Shown in pieces: positions 41,630 through 51,598 of a stretch of DNA of 64,000 nucleotides. The DNA is from Sphingomonas gilva. GTDB taxonomy: Bacteria > Pseudomonadota > Alphaproteobacteria > Sphingomonadales > Sphingomonadaceae. A model generated the notes under the pieces. The model was not told the origin of the DNA, ran no database searches, and saw only the letters and a list, made by a program, of their open reading frames with translations. The first letter of the stretch is position 1. Each line of letters begins with the position of its first letter. The translations under genes were made by a program, and so were the position numbers. The stretch spans positions 124,001 through 188,000 of the forward strand of contig NZ_QWLV01000002.1 in NCBI RefSeq assembly GCF_003515075.1. Direction: 5' to 3'.

Positions 41630-42733
41630 TCAGTACCGGCCCCAGGTGAAGCGCGAGGACAGCGCGAAATTCCACACCGCGCCGACGAGGATGCCGGCAA
41701 TCGCCGACAGCGCCCAATAGCTGTCCTGCACCTCGTGCAGATAGGTCGCGATGCCGACATTGGCGATGAGGCCGACGCCGCACACCACCGCGAAGCTGAG
41801 CCAGCCGAGGAACAGCCGCTTCGGCCCCTTCAGCCGCCGGTCGCGATAGGTGAGCGCGTTGTTGAGGAAGAAGTTGAAGGTCAGCGCGCCCAGCGTCGCC
41901 GCGATCTGCCCGGCGACGAAGCTGGCGCCAAGGCCGACATAGAGCGCCGACAGGATCGCCATGTGCACCGCCACGCCCATCCCGCCGATCGCCGAGAACA
42001 TGGCGAAGCGCACGGGCACGATCCGCCCGAAGGCGCGATCGTACAGCGCGATGAGATATTCCATCGCGACGACGTGATCGAGCTTGCTCTCCCCCTCGGT
42101 CCGGACGCGAAACACGTAGGGCAGCTCCTTGAAATGCAGCGGCTTGGGCGCCGCGGTCATGATGTCGAGCAGGATCTTGAAGCCGATCCCCGACAGGTTG
42201 GGCGCGAGGCGGCGGACGACATCGGCGCGTATCATGAAGAAACCGCTCATCGGATCGTTGAGATCCGCCTCCAGCACCCGGCGCGACAGCCGCGTGGCGA
42301 GCGCCGATTTGGCGACGCGGTCGTGATCCCATTCGCCGGTGCCGCCGCCATCGACGAAACGCGAGCCGATGACGACGTCGAGCCGCGTATCCTCCGCAAA
42401 GGCGTCGAGCATGTCGGGCAGCAACGTCTCGTCATGTTGGCCATCGCCGTCGATCACCGCGACATGCGGGGCGGCGGTGGCGCACATCCCCTCGATACAG
42501 GCGGAGGACAAGCCGCGCCGGCCGATCCGCTGGATCACCCGGATGCGGTTGTCGACCCGCGCGATCTCACGCACCGCATCCGCCGTGCCATCGGCGCTGT
42601 CGTCATCGACGAAGATAGCTTCCCAGCGCCGCCCCTTCAGCGCCGCATCGATCCGCGCCACCATCGTCGCGACATTCCCGCGCTCGTTGAAGACCGGAAT
42701 GACGACGGCGAGATCGAGCAGTTCGGAATTCAC
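41630..42733 (-). CDS. GT2 glycosyltransferase fused to a GtrA-like domain
   Basis: A 367-residue fusion. The N-terminal part (1-225) is a dolichol-phosphate-mannose-synthase-like GT2 with [21 protein letters not shown] and IDGDGQHDE. The C-terminal part (about 235-367) has four helices of GtrA type ([33 protein letters not shown]). Such proteins make and flip polyprenyl-phosphate sugars. The gene overlaps leuB by four bases, although no functional link with leucine synthesis is apparent. Confidence 0.9.
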   Translation of the reverse strand: MNSELLDLAVVIPVFNERGNVATMVARIDAALKGRRWEAIFVDDDSADGTADAVREIARVDNRIRVIQRIGRRGLSSACIEGMCATAAPHVAVIDGDGQHDETLLPDMLDAFAEDTRLDVVIGSRFVDGGGTGEWDHDRVAKSALATRLSRRVLEADLNDPMSGFFMIRADVVRRLAPNLSGIGFKILLDIMTAAPKPLHFKELPYVFRVRTEGESKLDHVVAMEYLIALYDRAFGRIVPVRFAMFSAIGGMGVAVHMAILSALYVGLGASFVAGQIAATLGALTFNFFLNNALTYRDRRLKGPKRLFLGWLSFAVVCGVGLIANVGIATYLHEVQDSYWALSAIAGILVGAVWNFALSSRFTWGRY

Positions 42734-43776
42734 GCAAGCGCCTCGATCACGGCATCGCCCATCTGGCTGGTGGAAAGCGTACCGCCCAGATCGGGCGTGC
42801 GCGCGCCACCCGCGAGCGCTGCCGCCACAGCGGCCTCGATCCGGTCGGCCTCTTCCGCGCGGCCGAGCGAATAGCGCAGCATCATCGCGGCGGAGAGGAT
42901 GGTGGCGAGCGGATTGGCCTTGCCCTGCCCGGCGATGTCGGGCGCGGAGCCGTGGATCGGCTCGTACAGCCCCTTGCCCGCGCTATCGAGCGAGGCGGAA
43001 GGGAGCATGCCGATCGACCCGGCGCACATGCTCGCCTGGTCAGACAGGATGTCGCCGAACAGGTTGCCGGTGACGATCACGTCGAACTGGCCCGGATTGC
43101 GCACCAGCTGCATGGCGGCATTGTCCACATACATATGGCTCAGCGCAACTTGCGGATATTCGGAGGCAATCTCCGTCACGACGTCGCGCCACAGCTGCGA
43201 GGTCTCGAGAACGTTGGCCTTGTCGACCGAGCACAGCGTGCGTCCGCGGGCCATCGCGGTTTCGAAGCCGACGCGCGCGATGCGGGCGACCTCGTCCTCG
43301 TCATAGGCCATGACGTCATAGCCCTGGCGGCGGCCGGCGGGCGTGGTACGCATGCCCTTCTCGCCGAAATAGACGTCGCCGTTCAGCTCGCGGACGATGA
43401 CGAGGTCGATCTCAGCAGCGACCTCGGGACGGAGCGCGGAGGCGTCGGCCAGCTCGGCGAACAGCTTCGCGGGGCGGAGATTGGCGAACAGCGCGAGCTC
43501 TCGCCGCAGGCCGAGGATCGCCTGTTCGGGGCGCAGGCGCCGCTCCAGCGTGTCGCAGGCCGGATCGCCGACCGCGCCGAACAAGATGGCGTCGGCGCGG
43601 CGCGCGAGGTCGAGCGTCGTCTCGGGCAGCGGATGGCCGCTCTCGCGATAGGCCGCGCCGCCCACCGCCGCCTGTTGGAAATCGAGCGCGCAGCCGGCGG
43701 CGTCGAGCACGCGAACCGCTTCGGCAATGACTTCTGGACCGATCCCGTCACCGGGCAACAACGCGATCAGGGGCAA
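42730..43776 (-). CDS. leuB: 3-Isopropylmalate dehydrogenase
   Basis: Leucine biosynthesis enzyme, 348 residues, starting at TTG 43776 after [16 protein letters not shown], the substrate-binding region [23 protein letters not shown], the lysine in [12 protein letters not shown] and the Asp cluster [12 protein letters not shown] are all present. It is followed by an overlapping glycosyltransferase gene. Confidence 0.95.
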   Translation of the reverse strand: MPLIALLPGDGIGPEVIAEAVRVLDAAGCALDFQQAAVGGAAYRESGHPLPETTLDLARRADAILFGAVGDPACDTLERRLRPEQAILGLRRELALFANLRPAKLFAELADASALRPEVAAEIDLVIVRELNGDVYFGEKGMRTTPAGRRQGYDVMAYDEDEVARIARVGFETAMARGRTLCSVDKANVLETSQLWRDVVTEIASEYPQVALSHMYVDNAAMQLVRNPGQFDVIVTGNLFGDILSDQASMCAGSIGMLPSASLDSAGKGLYEPIHGSAPDIAGQGKANPLATILSAAMMLRYSLGRAEEADRIEAAVAAALAGGARTPDLGGTLSTSQMGDAVIEALA

Positions 43777-43859
43777 ATGATTTCTCCCATGCCGGGCACG
43801 ACGGACTGGTTGCGGAAACGCCTTGAAAACGCCGAGCGGCCTTGCCGCGCCGGGGCCGG

Positions 43860-44471
43860 TTACGCAACCGCCCTCTTCAGCCGCGTCAGCAGCCGCTCGC
43901 GCGCATCGAACGCATGGCCGCGACGATCGGCGAACAGGTGACGATGAAGCCCGGCGCCGATCGCATCGAGCGCGCGCAGCAGATCCGGCCAGGCGGCGTC
44001 GCCGCCGGGCAGGCCGGGCATGGCCTCCGCATAGCCCAGCTCGCGCAGCACCAGCGCTTCATAGCGCACCAGCGCCGCCGCCCAGCCGCGCGCCGACGGC
44101 GCCGCGCCGATCGCGTCGAGCACGCCTTCGAGCGCCGCATGCAGGCGTGGATAGGGCTGCGCCTCCGGCAGCGCGGATGCGGTCAGCGCGCAGGCCCAGT
44201 CGATCGCCGCCGCCGCCAGCGGATCGGCGTAGAGCGGCGCGCGGCTCTCGGTCAGCTCCAGGGTCAGGCTGCCGAGCTGATCATCGGTGCGCGCGCGCCA
44301 TTCGCCGATGACGGTGTTGCCCGGCTGCAGGATCGGCCGCAGCCGGGTCGACCGCCCGCCGCGGACATAGCCCGCCTGCAAGCCGTGCTCGGCGGTCAGC
44401 GCGCGCACCACCGCGCCATGCTCGCCATGCGCGCGGATGGCGACGACGATGGCGGGTGCGCGGATGTGCAT
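43860..44471 (-). CDS. recO: DNA repair protein RecO
   Basis: Recombination mediator that loads RecA with RecR. Started at ATG 44471 ([23 protein letters not shown]) it has 203 residues. The N-terminal OB-fold is clear ([20 protein letters not shown]), and a helical C-terminal domain follows. It lacks a zinc-binding Cys set, as is common in alphaproteobacteria. An ATG at 44489 would add six residues. Confidence 0.87.
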   Translation of the reverse strand: MHIRAPAIVVAIRAHGEHGAVVRALTAEHGLQAGYVRGGRSTRLRPILQPGNTVIGEWRARTDDQLGSLTLELTESRAPLYADPLAAAAIDWACALTASALPEAQPYPRLHAALEGVLDAIGAAPSARGWAAALVRYEALVLRELGYAEAMPGLPGGDAAWPDLLRALDAIGAGLHRHLFADRRGHAFDARERLLTRLKRAVA

Positions 44472-44490
44472 CGCCGACCTATGCCCCATC

Positions 44491-44582
44491 CCGTCGCCCC
44501 TGCGAAGGCAGGGCCGCTGGTTTGCGGCACTGCCAATTTTTGCGTTTGCCGATTGCGGCCCCTGCCTGCGCAGGGGCGACGG
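44491..44582. repeat. Palindromic repeat family C, copy 3
   Basis: CCGTCGCCCCTGCGAAGGCA and GCCTGCGCAGGGGCGACGG arms. It abuts the stop codon of the FemAB-like gene (44583-44585) and ends 19 bases before the recO start. Confidence 0.82.
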
Positions 44583-45491
44583 TCATGCCCTTCGCAGCCT
44601 TTGCGTGAGCGGCCTGAGAGCGGGGATCGCGGCGGCGCGCTTGCCCAGCGCCATCGCGCGGTCGAACCGGTCGAGCGCGCCCAGCACGACTCGGTTGGCC
44701 AGCGTCGGCCGCAGCAGCAGCAGATCGACGCACGGCGCGCCGCCGGTGGCGAAGGCGCGCTTGTGCTGACCCTCTCCGCTGGTGAAGTCCATGCGCCCGA
44801 AGCGCGCTTCTTCCATCGCGTCCTTGAGCGCGCCCGCGAGCAGCACGACGCCGGGCGACAGATCGCCATGCGCCGGATCGTGGCCGAGCCGGTCGTAGAT
44901 CAGCGTGCCGCCCTCCGCCGGGCAATAGAGATAGGCGATCGCCTCGCCGCGCAGGAACAGCAGCCAGCCGCGCGCCCGGTCCTGCGCCGCCAGCTCTTCC
45001 ATTTCGCGCAGGAACGCGTCGTCGGCGGGCAGCCCGGCGTCGAGCAGCTTTTCCTGATAGGTCGCCGCCGACACGCCGCGCGCGAGGGCATGAAACGCCG
45101 CCAGTTCGCCGGGCGTGCGATAGGCGCGGATATCGATCGCGCCGCCGCCCGCCTCGGCCATCCGGCGCTGCTTGCGCTTGAGGCTGCCGCGCGCATTGCC
45201 CGACAGCCCCGCCAGCCAGCCGTCCCAGCCGAGCGTCAGATCGACGAAATAGCGCGTATAGGCCTGGCGCAGATGGACGATCAGCCCGGCAGCGCGGCGG
45301 CTGACCGCCGAAAGGCGCGGCGCCGGCAGCGAGACCACGCTGTAGCCGTCCTGCGCGGCCGCCAGCGGCGGCAGATCGGGCAGCGCGCCCGCCAGCACCT
45401 CGCCCAGGTTCAGCTCGACGCGGTGCAGCCGCCTTGGCACGCTGACCAGCGTGCGGGCGCCGATCTGGAAGCGGATCGGCGTGGGCGTCAC
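44583..45491 (-). CDS. FemAB/GNAT-like acyl- or aminoacyltransferase
   Basis: A 302-residue protein with a BioF2/FemAB-like acetyltransferase domain (about 130-270): the LKRKQRRMAEAGGGAIDIRAYRTPGELAAFHALARG and GWLLFLRGEAIAYLYCPAEGGTLIYDRLGHD segments. The GTG start overlaps the stop of the polysaccharide deacetylase (GTGA). Similar deacetylase/FemAB pairs occur in exopolysaccharide gene clusters of the XrtA/PEP-CTERM type, but no exosortase is nearby. Confidence 0.75.
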   Translation of the reverse strand: MTPTPIRFQIGARTLVSVPRRLHRVELNLGEVLAGALPDLPPLAAAQDGYSVVSLPAPRLSAVSRRAAGLIVHLRQAYTRYFVDLTLGWDGWLAGLSGNARGSLKRKQRRMAEAGGGAIDIRAYRTPGELAAFHALARGVSAATYQEKLLDAGLPADDAFLREMEELAAQDRARGWLLFLRGEAIAYLYCPAEGGTLIYDRLGHDPAHGDLSPGVVLLAGALKDAMEEARFGRMDFTSGEGQHKRAFATGGAPCVDLLLLRPTLANRVVLGALDRFDRAMALGKRAAAIPALRPLTQRLRRA

Positions 45492-46438
45492 GCGGCGCGC
45501 TCCTCGACCCAGTTGGACCAGAGCTGTTCGGCCTGGCGCAGCCGCGTGCGCAATGTGCTCGGGCCGAGAGGGCGGTCGTGTTGGCCGAGCGTCAGGACGG
45601 GCCGATCGGCGAAGTGCTGCGTCGGCAGCGCGGCGCGCCGCTCGGCGAGCAGCGCGCACAGCGAATCGAAACGGCTGCGATGAACGCGATTGGCCCGCGT
45701 GCCGGCGCGGTTGGCCAGCTCGAAACCGTGGCTGACGATCACCACCGCGGCGTGATCGTTGGCCTCGGCATGGGCGAGCGCGGCGCGCATCTCGGCGGCG
45801 GACAGCGCGCAGATCTGGAAATGGCGCAGATTGCCGGCGCGATCCTCGATCAGCGTCACCGGCAGCTCGATCAGCCCGCGATGCGCGACGGGCGCGATCC
45901 GGTCGCGCGGCAGGCCGATCGCGCTGGGCCAGGGATGCTCTGAGCCGTTATGGCTGCTGTCATAGGCGAAACCGAGCGCCGCCAGCGCATCGAGCGTCGC
46001 GTCGTCGGCCGAATAGCTGCCGGCGCGAAAGGCGATCGGCCGGGGCGCGCCGGCGCGTTCGAGCCAGTCGCGCGCCTCCGCCAGCATCGCCCCCTGCGCG
46101 GCCGGATCATAGTCGATCAGCTCGAACGAGGCGGCGGCGGCGCGATCCGCCCCCGACGCGCCCGTCCAGTTGGGATGAAGGTGCAGCTGCACCTCCTGGC
46201 CGGCATCGACGATCGCGCCGACCAGCCGCTTGAACGGTTCGAGCCCATAGAGGCGGGCGGGCATCGGATCGACGAAGAAGGTCGCCTTCAGCCCGTGCGC
46301 GTTCAGCCGGCCGAGCTGATATCCGATCCCGACGCCCGCAGGCTCGATCGACCGCGCGTAGATCGCGTCCGCAGCGAGCCCGGCTGCATGGTGCCGCCAC
46401 ATCAGCTCGGTATCGATCGTCAGGAATATGGGGGTCAT
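45488..46438 (-). CDS. Polysaccharide deacetylase family protein
   Basis: A 316-residue NodB-homology-like enzyme. The TIDTELMW segment carries the first metal Asp, HLHP (VQLHLHPNW) supplies the histidines, and [17 protein letters not shown] is the conserved Arg/Gly motif. The C-terminal part is non-catalytic. It is cytoplasmic by the lack of a signal peptide. It is coupled to the FemAB-like gene and is likely to act on a carbohydrate precursor. Confidence 0.82.
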   Translation of the reverse strand: MTPIFLTIDTELMWRHHAAGLAADAIYARSIEPAGVGIGYQLGRLNAHGLKATFFVDPMPARLYGLEPFKRLVGAIVDAGQEVQLHLHPNWTGASGADRAAAASFELIDYDPAAQGAMLAEARDWLERAGAPRPIAFRAGSYSADDATLDALAALGFAYDSSHNGSEHPWPSAIGLPRDRIAPVAHRGLIELPVTLIEDRAGNLRHFQICALSAAEMRAALAHAEANDHAAVVIVSHGFELANRAGTRANRVHRSRFDSLCALLAERRAALPTQHFADRPVLTLGQHDRPLGPSTLRTRLRQAEQLWSNWVEERAA

Positions 46439-46487
46439 GCCCCCGGCTCCTAGCCGGCGGAGGTGAAGAAACCGCCAACCCTTCGCG

Positions 46488-49283
46488 TCAGCGCAGGATT
46501 CCCCAGCGCCGGTAATCCTCCTCCATCCGTGGGTTGATCAGCCGCGCCGCCGCCAGATCGGCGTCGCCGCCGGCGATATCGCCCGTCTGGCGACGCAATA
46601 TGCCGCGCAGATAGAGGCTGGCGTCGATCGACGGATCGATCGCGAGCGCGGCGTCCAGATCGGCGCGCGCGTCGTCCATCCGCCCCATTCGGAAATAGAC
46701 CAGCGCGCGGCTGTCGAGCGGGCCCGCCGGATATTCCGCGAGCTCGATCGCCTTGGTGCAGTCCTTGAGCGCGGTGTCGAGCGAAACCCCAAGGGTCGCC
46801 TTCTGCCAGCAGCGCGTGTTGAGCGGCGCGGCGCTCGCCGGCCCGGCGGCGACCGCGGCGTCGGCGGCGGCGATCGCCGCATCGGTCCGCTCGGCACGGG
46901 CGAGCGCGTCGCTCTTCATGCTCAGAAGGGCCGCCTTGTCCTTGCCGGCCGAAGCGATTCGCTCGTCGAGCAGGGCGATCGCCTCGTCGATCTTCCCCGC
47001 TTCGCCGAGCAGCCATACCCTCTGGCTGAGCACGCCGATCGATTCGGGGTCGAGCGCGGCGGCCGCCTCCACGTCCGCCATCGCCTTCGCGTCGTCGCCA
47101 TTGTTGACGTGCAGCCGCGCGCGCCACAGATAGGCGCCCACGTCCGGCTCCTTGGCGATGATGCGATCGACGTCGGGAATCGCTCCGCGATAGTCATGGA
47201 TGCCGTCCAGGAACGCCGCGCGGCTGCGATAGGCCGCGAGATCGTCCGGGTCATGCTTCTGCGCCTGGTCGAACAGGTCCATGATCCTGGCGAAGCGCTT
47301 GGTCTTGCGCGCATCCAGCGCCAGCCGCCAGCGCGGCGGCGCGTCGGCGGGCGCGATGGCGCGCAACAGGCGCGACTGGGCCTTGGCGAAGGCGGCGCGC
47401 TCCGCGGGGACCGCATCCGGCGCGATCTCGGCGCCGGACGATTCCCACCGGTCCTCCACCGTCAGCCAACCGCCGTCGAGCGTCGCCTTTCGCGTCATGT
47501 CGATCCCGGCGAGCCGCGCGGGCAGGCTGGTGTCGCCCTCCAGCGTGAACCCCTTGCCGTCGTTGGGCAGCTTGATGCGGGTGCGATAGACGGTCGTCGA
47601 CGGCGCGCCCGTCGCGACCGGTATCGCCTTCCACGCGGCCCGGGCGCGATCCGGATCGAAGCTCAGATCCGTGACCGCGCGATCGAGCGTGGTGCGGAAG
47701 CGGCCCTGCTCATAGTCCCAGCGATCGGTCGTCAGCCCGTTGGCCTTGATCCGGACGATCGCCTCTTCCGCATCATAGGCCAGCGAGTGATCGGCGATCA
47801 GCCCGGCATCGATGGTGCGGCCGACGATGCCGCGCACCATCTCCTCCTTCTGGTCGTCGTTCGCCTGGAGCGCCGCGGCCTGCAGCATCTCCGCCGTCAC
47901 GCCGCGCACCGCGACCTCGATGGCATAGGGCGTGGGCAGGTCGACGCCCGCGCTCTGATCGATCTCCAGATCGACCGACAGGTCGGGCCGGGCGTTGGCG
48001 TGCATCGGCAAGGGCGCCAAGTCGGCGCCGTCCTCGCGCAGGGGTAACACATGGCGAAAGGGCGGGCTGTCGGCCAGATCGGCCTCGCGCGTGCCGGTGG
48101 TGGTGCCGTCCAGCCACAAGGGCCGGCCGTCGATCACCGCGCGGACGATGACATGATCGAAGGCGCCCGCCGAGGGCAGGCGCTCGGGCGCGATGTCGCC
48201 CAGCGCGCTGTTGACCAGCACCGCCTCCGCCTCGATCCCCATCCGGTGCAGCATCGCCAGCAGCAACAGCGTCTTCGCCTTGCAGTCGCCGTAGCGCAGC
48301 GTCCAGGTCTCGGCGGGCGATTGCGGCACATAGTTGCCGCCGTCCATGCCGCGGAAGAGATACCGCACATCATCCTGCACCAGCCGAAGCGCCGCCGCCG
48401 CCCGGGCCAGAGGCGTCGCGTGGGCGCGCATGATCGCGTCGGTCCTTTCCGCCAGCGCGTCGCCGTCGACGATCTTTCCCTCGGTCCGGTAGAGCGGGGC
48501 CATGGTGCGCGACACCGCGCGCCAGTCGGCGAAGGTCGAGGCCTCCGCGATCGGCGGGCGCTGATAGCGCATCGGCGCATCGGACGGCAGCTCCGGCGTC
48601 TTGGGCAGGGGAACCGGCACTTCCATCACGGCATATTCGCCCTGGGTGCTGGTGACCGGCCTGGCGTCGTCACGGAAGGTCTTGAACCGGACCTTCTCGT
48701 CCTTGGGCCAGAGCAGGCGGACGCGCGCGAATCCGGGGCTGGCCTCCTCGGGTATCAGCACCGCGACGGTCTGGACGTTGCCGCCCAGCGCCTGGTCCTT
48801 GCGCGTGATCGATGCGGTCAGGCGCAGCACGTCGCCGACGCGAAGCCCTTCGGCGGTCATGGTCGCCGTCAGGAGGCCCGTGAGCTTCAGCTGTTCGAGT
48901 TCCTGCTCGCGGCGCAGCACCGCGAAGCGCTCGCCCTTCGCCAGCAGGTCGATCTCCTCGCCGTCGCGGACGATCTGCACGCGGTGGATGATGAGATCGC
49001 CCTGGTTGGGCATCCAGGGAATGGCGATCGTCCCGGCCTGGTTGAGCATCTGGGTGGAGGCGATGCGGGTCGCGGTGTCGACATAGGCCCACAGCTCACC
49101 CTCCTCCAGCTTCTGCTGGAAATCGGCGATCAGGAGCGGCGGGGCCGATGCGATCTTGTCCTTGGCCGGCAAGGCCGCCTGCTTCGCCCATGCCGGCGCC
49201 GGCGCATAGATCGGCGTGTCGCCCGCATGCGCCTGGGTGGCGACCAAAGCGGTCGCGGCCAGCAAGAAGCCCCGCATCATCAT
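46488..49283 (-). CDS. DUF3857/transglutaminase/TPR exported protein
   Basis: A 931-residue protein. The signal peptide covers residues 1-20 (MMMRGFLLAATALVATQAHA). A DUF3857 beta domain (about 55-230) is followed by a transglutaminase-like domain (about 265-400) whose triad is visible: Cys in TLRYGDCKAKT, His in AFDHVIVRAV, Asp in LWLDGT. Four to six TPR-like helical repeats (about 680-925) make up the C-terminus. Periplasmic peptidase or scaffold roles are likely. The initiation triplet has three ATGs in a row; the first at 49283 was used. Confidence 0.85.
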   Translation of the reverse strand: MMMRGFLLAATALVATQAHAGDTPIYAPAPAWAKQAALPAKDKIASAPPLLIADFQQKLEEGELWAYVDTATRIASTQMLNQAGTIAIPWMPNQGDLIIHRVQIVRDGEEIDLLAKGERFAVLRREQELEQLKLTGLLTATMTAEGLRVGDVLRLTASITRKDQALGGNVQTVAVLIPEEASPGFARVRLLWPKDEKVRFKTFRDDARPVTSTQGEYAVMEVPVPLPKTPELPSDAPMRYQRPPIAEASTFADWRAVSRTMAPLYRTEGKIVDGDALAERTDAIMRAHATPLARAAAALRLVQDDVRYLFRGMDGGNYVPQSPAETWTLRYGDCKAKTLLLLAMLHRMGIEAEAVLVNSALGDIAPERLPSAGAFDHVIVRAVIDGRPLWLDGTTTGTREADLADSPPFRHVLPLREDGADLAPLPMHANARPDLSVDLEIDQSAGVDLPTPYAIEVAVRGVTAEMLQAAALQANDDQKEEMVRGIVGRTIDAGLIADHSLAYDAEEAIVRIKANGLTTDRWDYEQGRFRTTLDRAVTDLSFDPDRARAAWKAIPVATGAPSTTVYRTRIKLPNDGKGFTLEGDTSLPARLAGIDMTRKATLDGGWLTVEDRWESSGAEIAPDAVPAERAAFAKAQSRLLRAIAPADAPPRWRLALDARKTKRFARIMDLFDQAQKHDPDDLAAYRSRAAFLDGIHDYRGAIPDVDRIIAKEPDVGAYLWRARLHVNNGDDAKAMADVEAAAALDPESIGVLSQRVWLLGEAGKIDEAIALLDERIASAGKDKAALLSMKSDALARAERTDAAIAAADAAVAAGPASAAPLNTRCWQKATLGVSLDTALKDCTKAIELAEYPAGPLDSRALVYFRMGRMDDARADLDAALAIDPSIDASLYLRGILRRQTGDIAGGDADLAAARLINPRMEEDYRRWGILR

Positions 49284-49469
49284 CGAATTACCCCCGTGTT
49301 TCCCGCAGTGTAGCGGGCGGCGGGCGATCGGCAAAGGGTATTGGCGGCAAGCGCCGTGCGAATCCACGGACGAAGACCAGCGGGACCATCCGCCGCCTTG
49401 TTGGACGAATAGGACGGTGGCGCGTCGCGCCCCGCTCAACTTCGCCTAGCCAGCAAGCTGGCAAGGCTT

Positions 49470-49539
49470 CGTATCTCTCCCCTGAAGGGGAGAGGAGGGG
49501 CGCGCGTACTTTCTCTCTCCCCTTCAGGGGAGAGATACG
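49470..49539. repeat. Palindromic repeat family B
   Basis: CGTATCTCTCCCCTGAAGGG and its mirror, with inner arms of the same sequence. It lies 42 bases beyond the uvrC stop codon. The same family forms part of the bkdB linker. Confidence 0.8.
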
Positions 49540-49581
49540 CAGGGTTGCGCGCCAAGCGCGCTAGCCGGAGTTGAGAGGGGC

Positions 49582-51513
49582 TCAACGCGCGTGGTAGAAA
49601 TCATAGACCTGTTGCGCGACCGCAGCTGACACGCCGGGAGCCTGCTGCAGGTCACGGAGGCTGGCGTTCCTGACCGCGCGGGCGGTGCCGAAGTGCATCA
49701 GCAGCGCCTTCTTGCGCGCGGGGCCGATGCCGGGCACCTCGTCCAATGGGCTGGCGCCGATCGCCTTGGCGCGCTTCGCCCGATGCGCGCCGATGGCGAA
49801 GCGGTGCGCCTCGTCGCGCAACCGCTGGAGGTAGAACAGCACCGGCGAGTTGACCGGCAGCTGGAACTCGCGCCCGTCCATCAGGTGGAAGACCTCACGC
49901 CCCTCGCGGCCGTGATGCGGCCCCTTGGCGACGCCGACCAGGCACACATCCTCGATGCCGAGATCCTCGAGCACCGACTTCGCCACATTGAGCTGCCCCC
50001 GGCCGCCGTCGATCAGCACCAGATCGGGCCAGCCGTCGCCGTCGCGATCGGGATTCTCCTCGGCGGCGCGGGCGAAGCGGCGCGAGAGCATCTCGCGCAT
50101 CATGCCGTAATCGTCGCCGGCGACGGTCTCGGCACGCCGCATGTTGAACTTCCTGTACTGGCCCTTGCGGAAACCCTCGGGGCCGGCGACGACCATCGCG
50201 CCCAGCGCGCTCGTGCCCTGGATGTGGCTGTTGTCGTAGATCTCGATACGGTCGGGCGGCCCGGCGAGATCGAACAGATCGGCGACCTCGCGCAGTAGCT
50301 TGGCCTGGGTGGTGCTCTCCGCATTGTGACGGTCGAGCGCCTCCTCTGCGTTGCGCGTCGCCTGCTCGATCAGCCGCCGCCGCGTGCCGCGCTGGGGAAC
50401 CGACACCGCCACCTTGTGCCCGGCGCGCTCGCACAATGCCTGCTCGACGATCTCGCCTTCGGGCAGGTCGCGGTCGACAAAGATATTCCGCGCCGGCGGC
50501 ACCTCCTCGTAGAATTGCATCAGGAAGCTCTGCAGCACCTCGGCCTCGGGCACGTCGGCGGTGTGCGCTGGAAAGAAGCTGCGATGGCCCCAATTCTGCC
50601 CGCCGCGGATGAAGAAGGCCTGGATGCCCATATGGCCGTGCTTGCAGGCGAGCGCGAAGATATCGGCGTCCCCCACCCCTTCGGCGTTGATCGCCTGGGT
50701 GCCCTGGATGAAGGTCAGCGCCTTCAGCCGGTCGCGCAGCACCGCGGCCAGCTCGAAGTCCATTCGTTCGGCGGCGTCCTGCATCTGCGCCCCGAGCTTG
50801 GCCTGGACCTGGGTCGATTTTCCCGCGAGGAACGCCTTGGCGTCGCTGACCAGCTCGCCATAGGCCGCCTGGTCGATCCGCCCGACGCACGGCGCGGAGC
50901 AGCGCTTGATCTGGTAGAGCAGGCACGGCCGGTCGCGCGTCTTGAAGAAGCCGTCGGTGCAGCTCCTCAGCAGGAACAGCTTCTGCAGCGCGTTGAGCGT
51001 GCGGTTGACCGATCCGGCGCTGGCGAACGGCCCATAATAATTGCCCTTCGCGCGCCTGGCGCCGCGATGCTTCTGGACGCGGGGGAAGTCGTGATCGGCG
51101 CGCAGCAGGATGAAGGGGAAGCTTTTGTCGTCGCGCAGCAGCACGTTGTACGCCGGGCGGTAACGCTTGATCAGCTGCGCCTCCAGCAGCAGCGCCTCCG
51201 CTTCGTTGTTGGTCGTGACGATGGTCATGCCGCGCGTCTGCGCGACCATCCGCTGCAGCCGCTTGGGCAGCCGTTCGACCTGGGTGTAGTTGGTCACACG
51301 GTTCTTGAGCGCGCGCGCCTTGCCGACATAGAGCGTGTCGCCGCGCGCGTCGTTCATCCGGTACACGCCGGGCCGGGCCGGCAGCGTCTTCAACACGTTG
51401 CGGATCGCCGCCACCCCCGCCGCGAGATCGGGCGCGTCGGAGCCGCGAACGGTGTAGGTGGCCTTTTCCTCGTTGAAGCGATCGGGCGTGTTGGGGGACG
51501 ACATGAGAGGCAT
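49582..51513 (-). CDS. uvrC: Excinuclease ABC subunit C
   Basis: Nucleotide-excision repair nuclease of 643 residues. The GIY-YIG domain (about 45-130) has PGVYRMNDARGDTLYVGKARALKNRV. A UVR motif lies near residues 235-265. The RNase H-like domain is at about 385-560 (IEIYDNSHIQGTS, VLIDGGRGQL), and helix-hairpin-helix repeats are at the C-terminus (EVPGIGPARKKALLMHFG). A second ATG three codons in (51504) is possible, since neither start has a clear ribosome binding site. Confidence 0.94.
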   Translation of the reverse strand: MPLMSSPNTPDRFNEEKATYTVRGSDAPDLAAGVAAIRNVLKTLPARPGVYRMNDARGDTLYVGKARALKNRVTNYTQVERLPKRLQRMVAQTRGMTIVTTNNEAEALLLEAQLIKRYRPAYNVLLRDDKSFPFILLRADHDFPRVQKHRGARRAKGNYYGPFASAGSVNRTLNALQKLFLLRSCTDGFFKTRDRPCLLYQIKRCSAPCVGRIDQAAYGELVSDAKAFLAGKSTQVQAKLGAQMQDAAERMDFELAAVLRDRLKALTFIQGTQAINAEGVGDADIFALACKHGHMGIQAFFIRGGQNWGHRSFFPAHTADVPEAEVLQSFLMQFYEEVPPARNIFVDRDLPEGEIVEQALCERAGHKVAVSVPQRGTRRRLIEQATRNAEEALDRHNAESTTQAKLLREVADLFDLAGPPDRIEIYDNSHIQGTSALGAMVVAGPEGFRKGQYRKFNMRRAETVAGDDYGMMREMLSRRFARAAEENPDRDGDGWPDLVLIDGGRGQLNVAKSVLEDLGIEDVCLVGVAKGPHHGREGREVFHLMDGREFQLPVNSPVLFYLQRLRDEAHRFAIGAHRAKRAKAIGASPLDEVPGIGPARKKALLMHFGTARAVRNASLRDLQQAPGVSAAVAQQVYDFYHAR

Positions 51514-51598
51514 TTAGGCGGCGGCGCCGCCGCCAGCAACGTGCGCTTGATCGGGGCGCAATTCGGCGTAGCCTCACCCGACGAGGGAGGAGTCGTCC

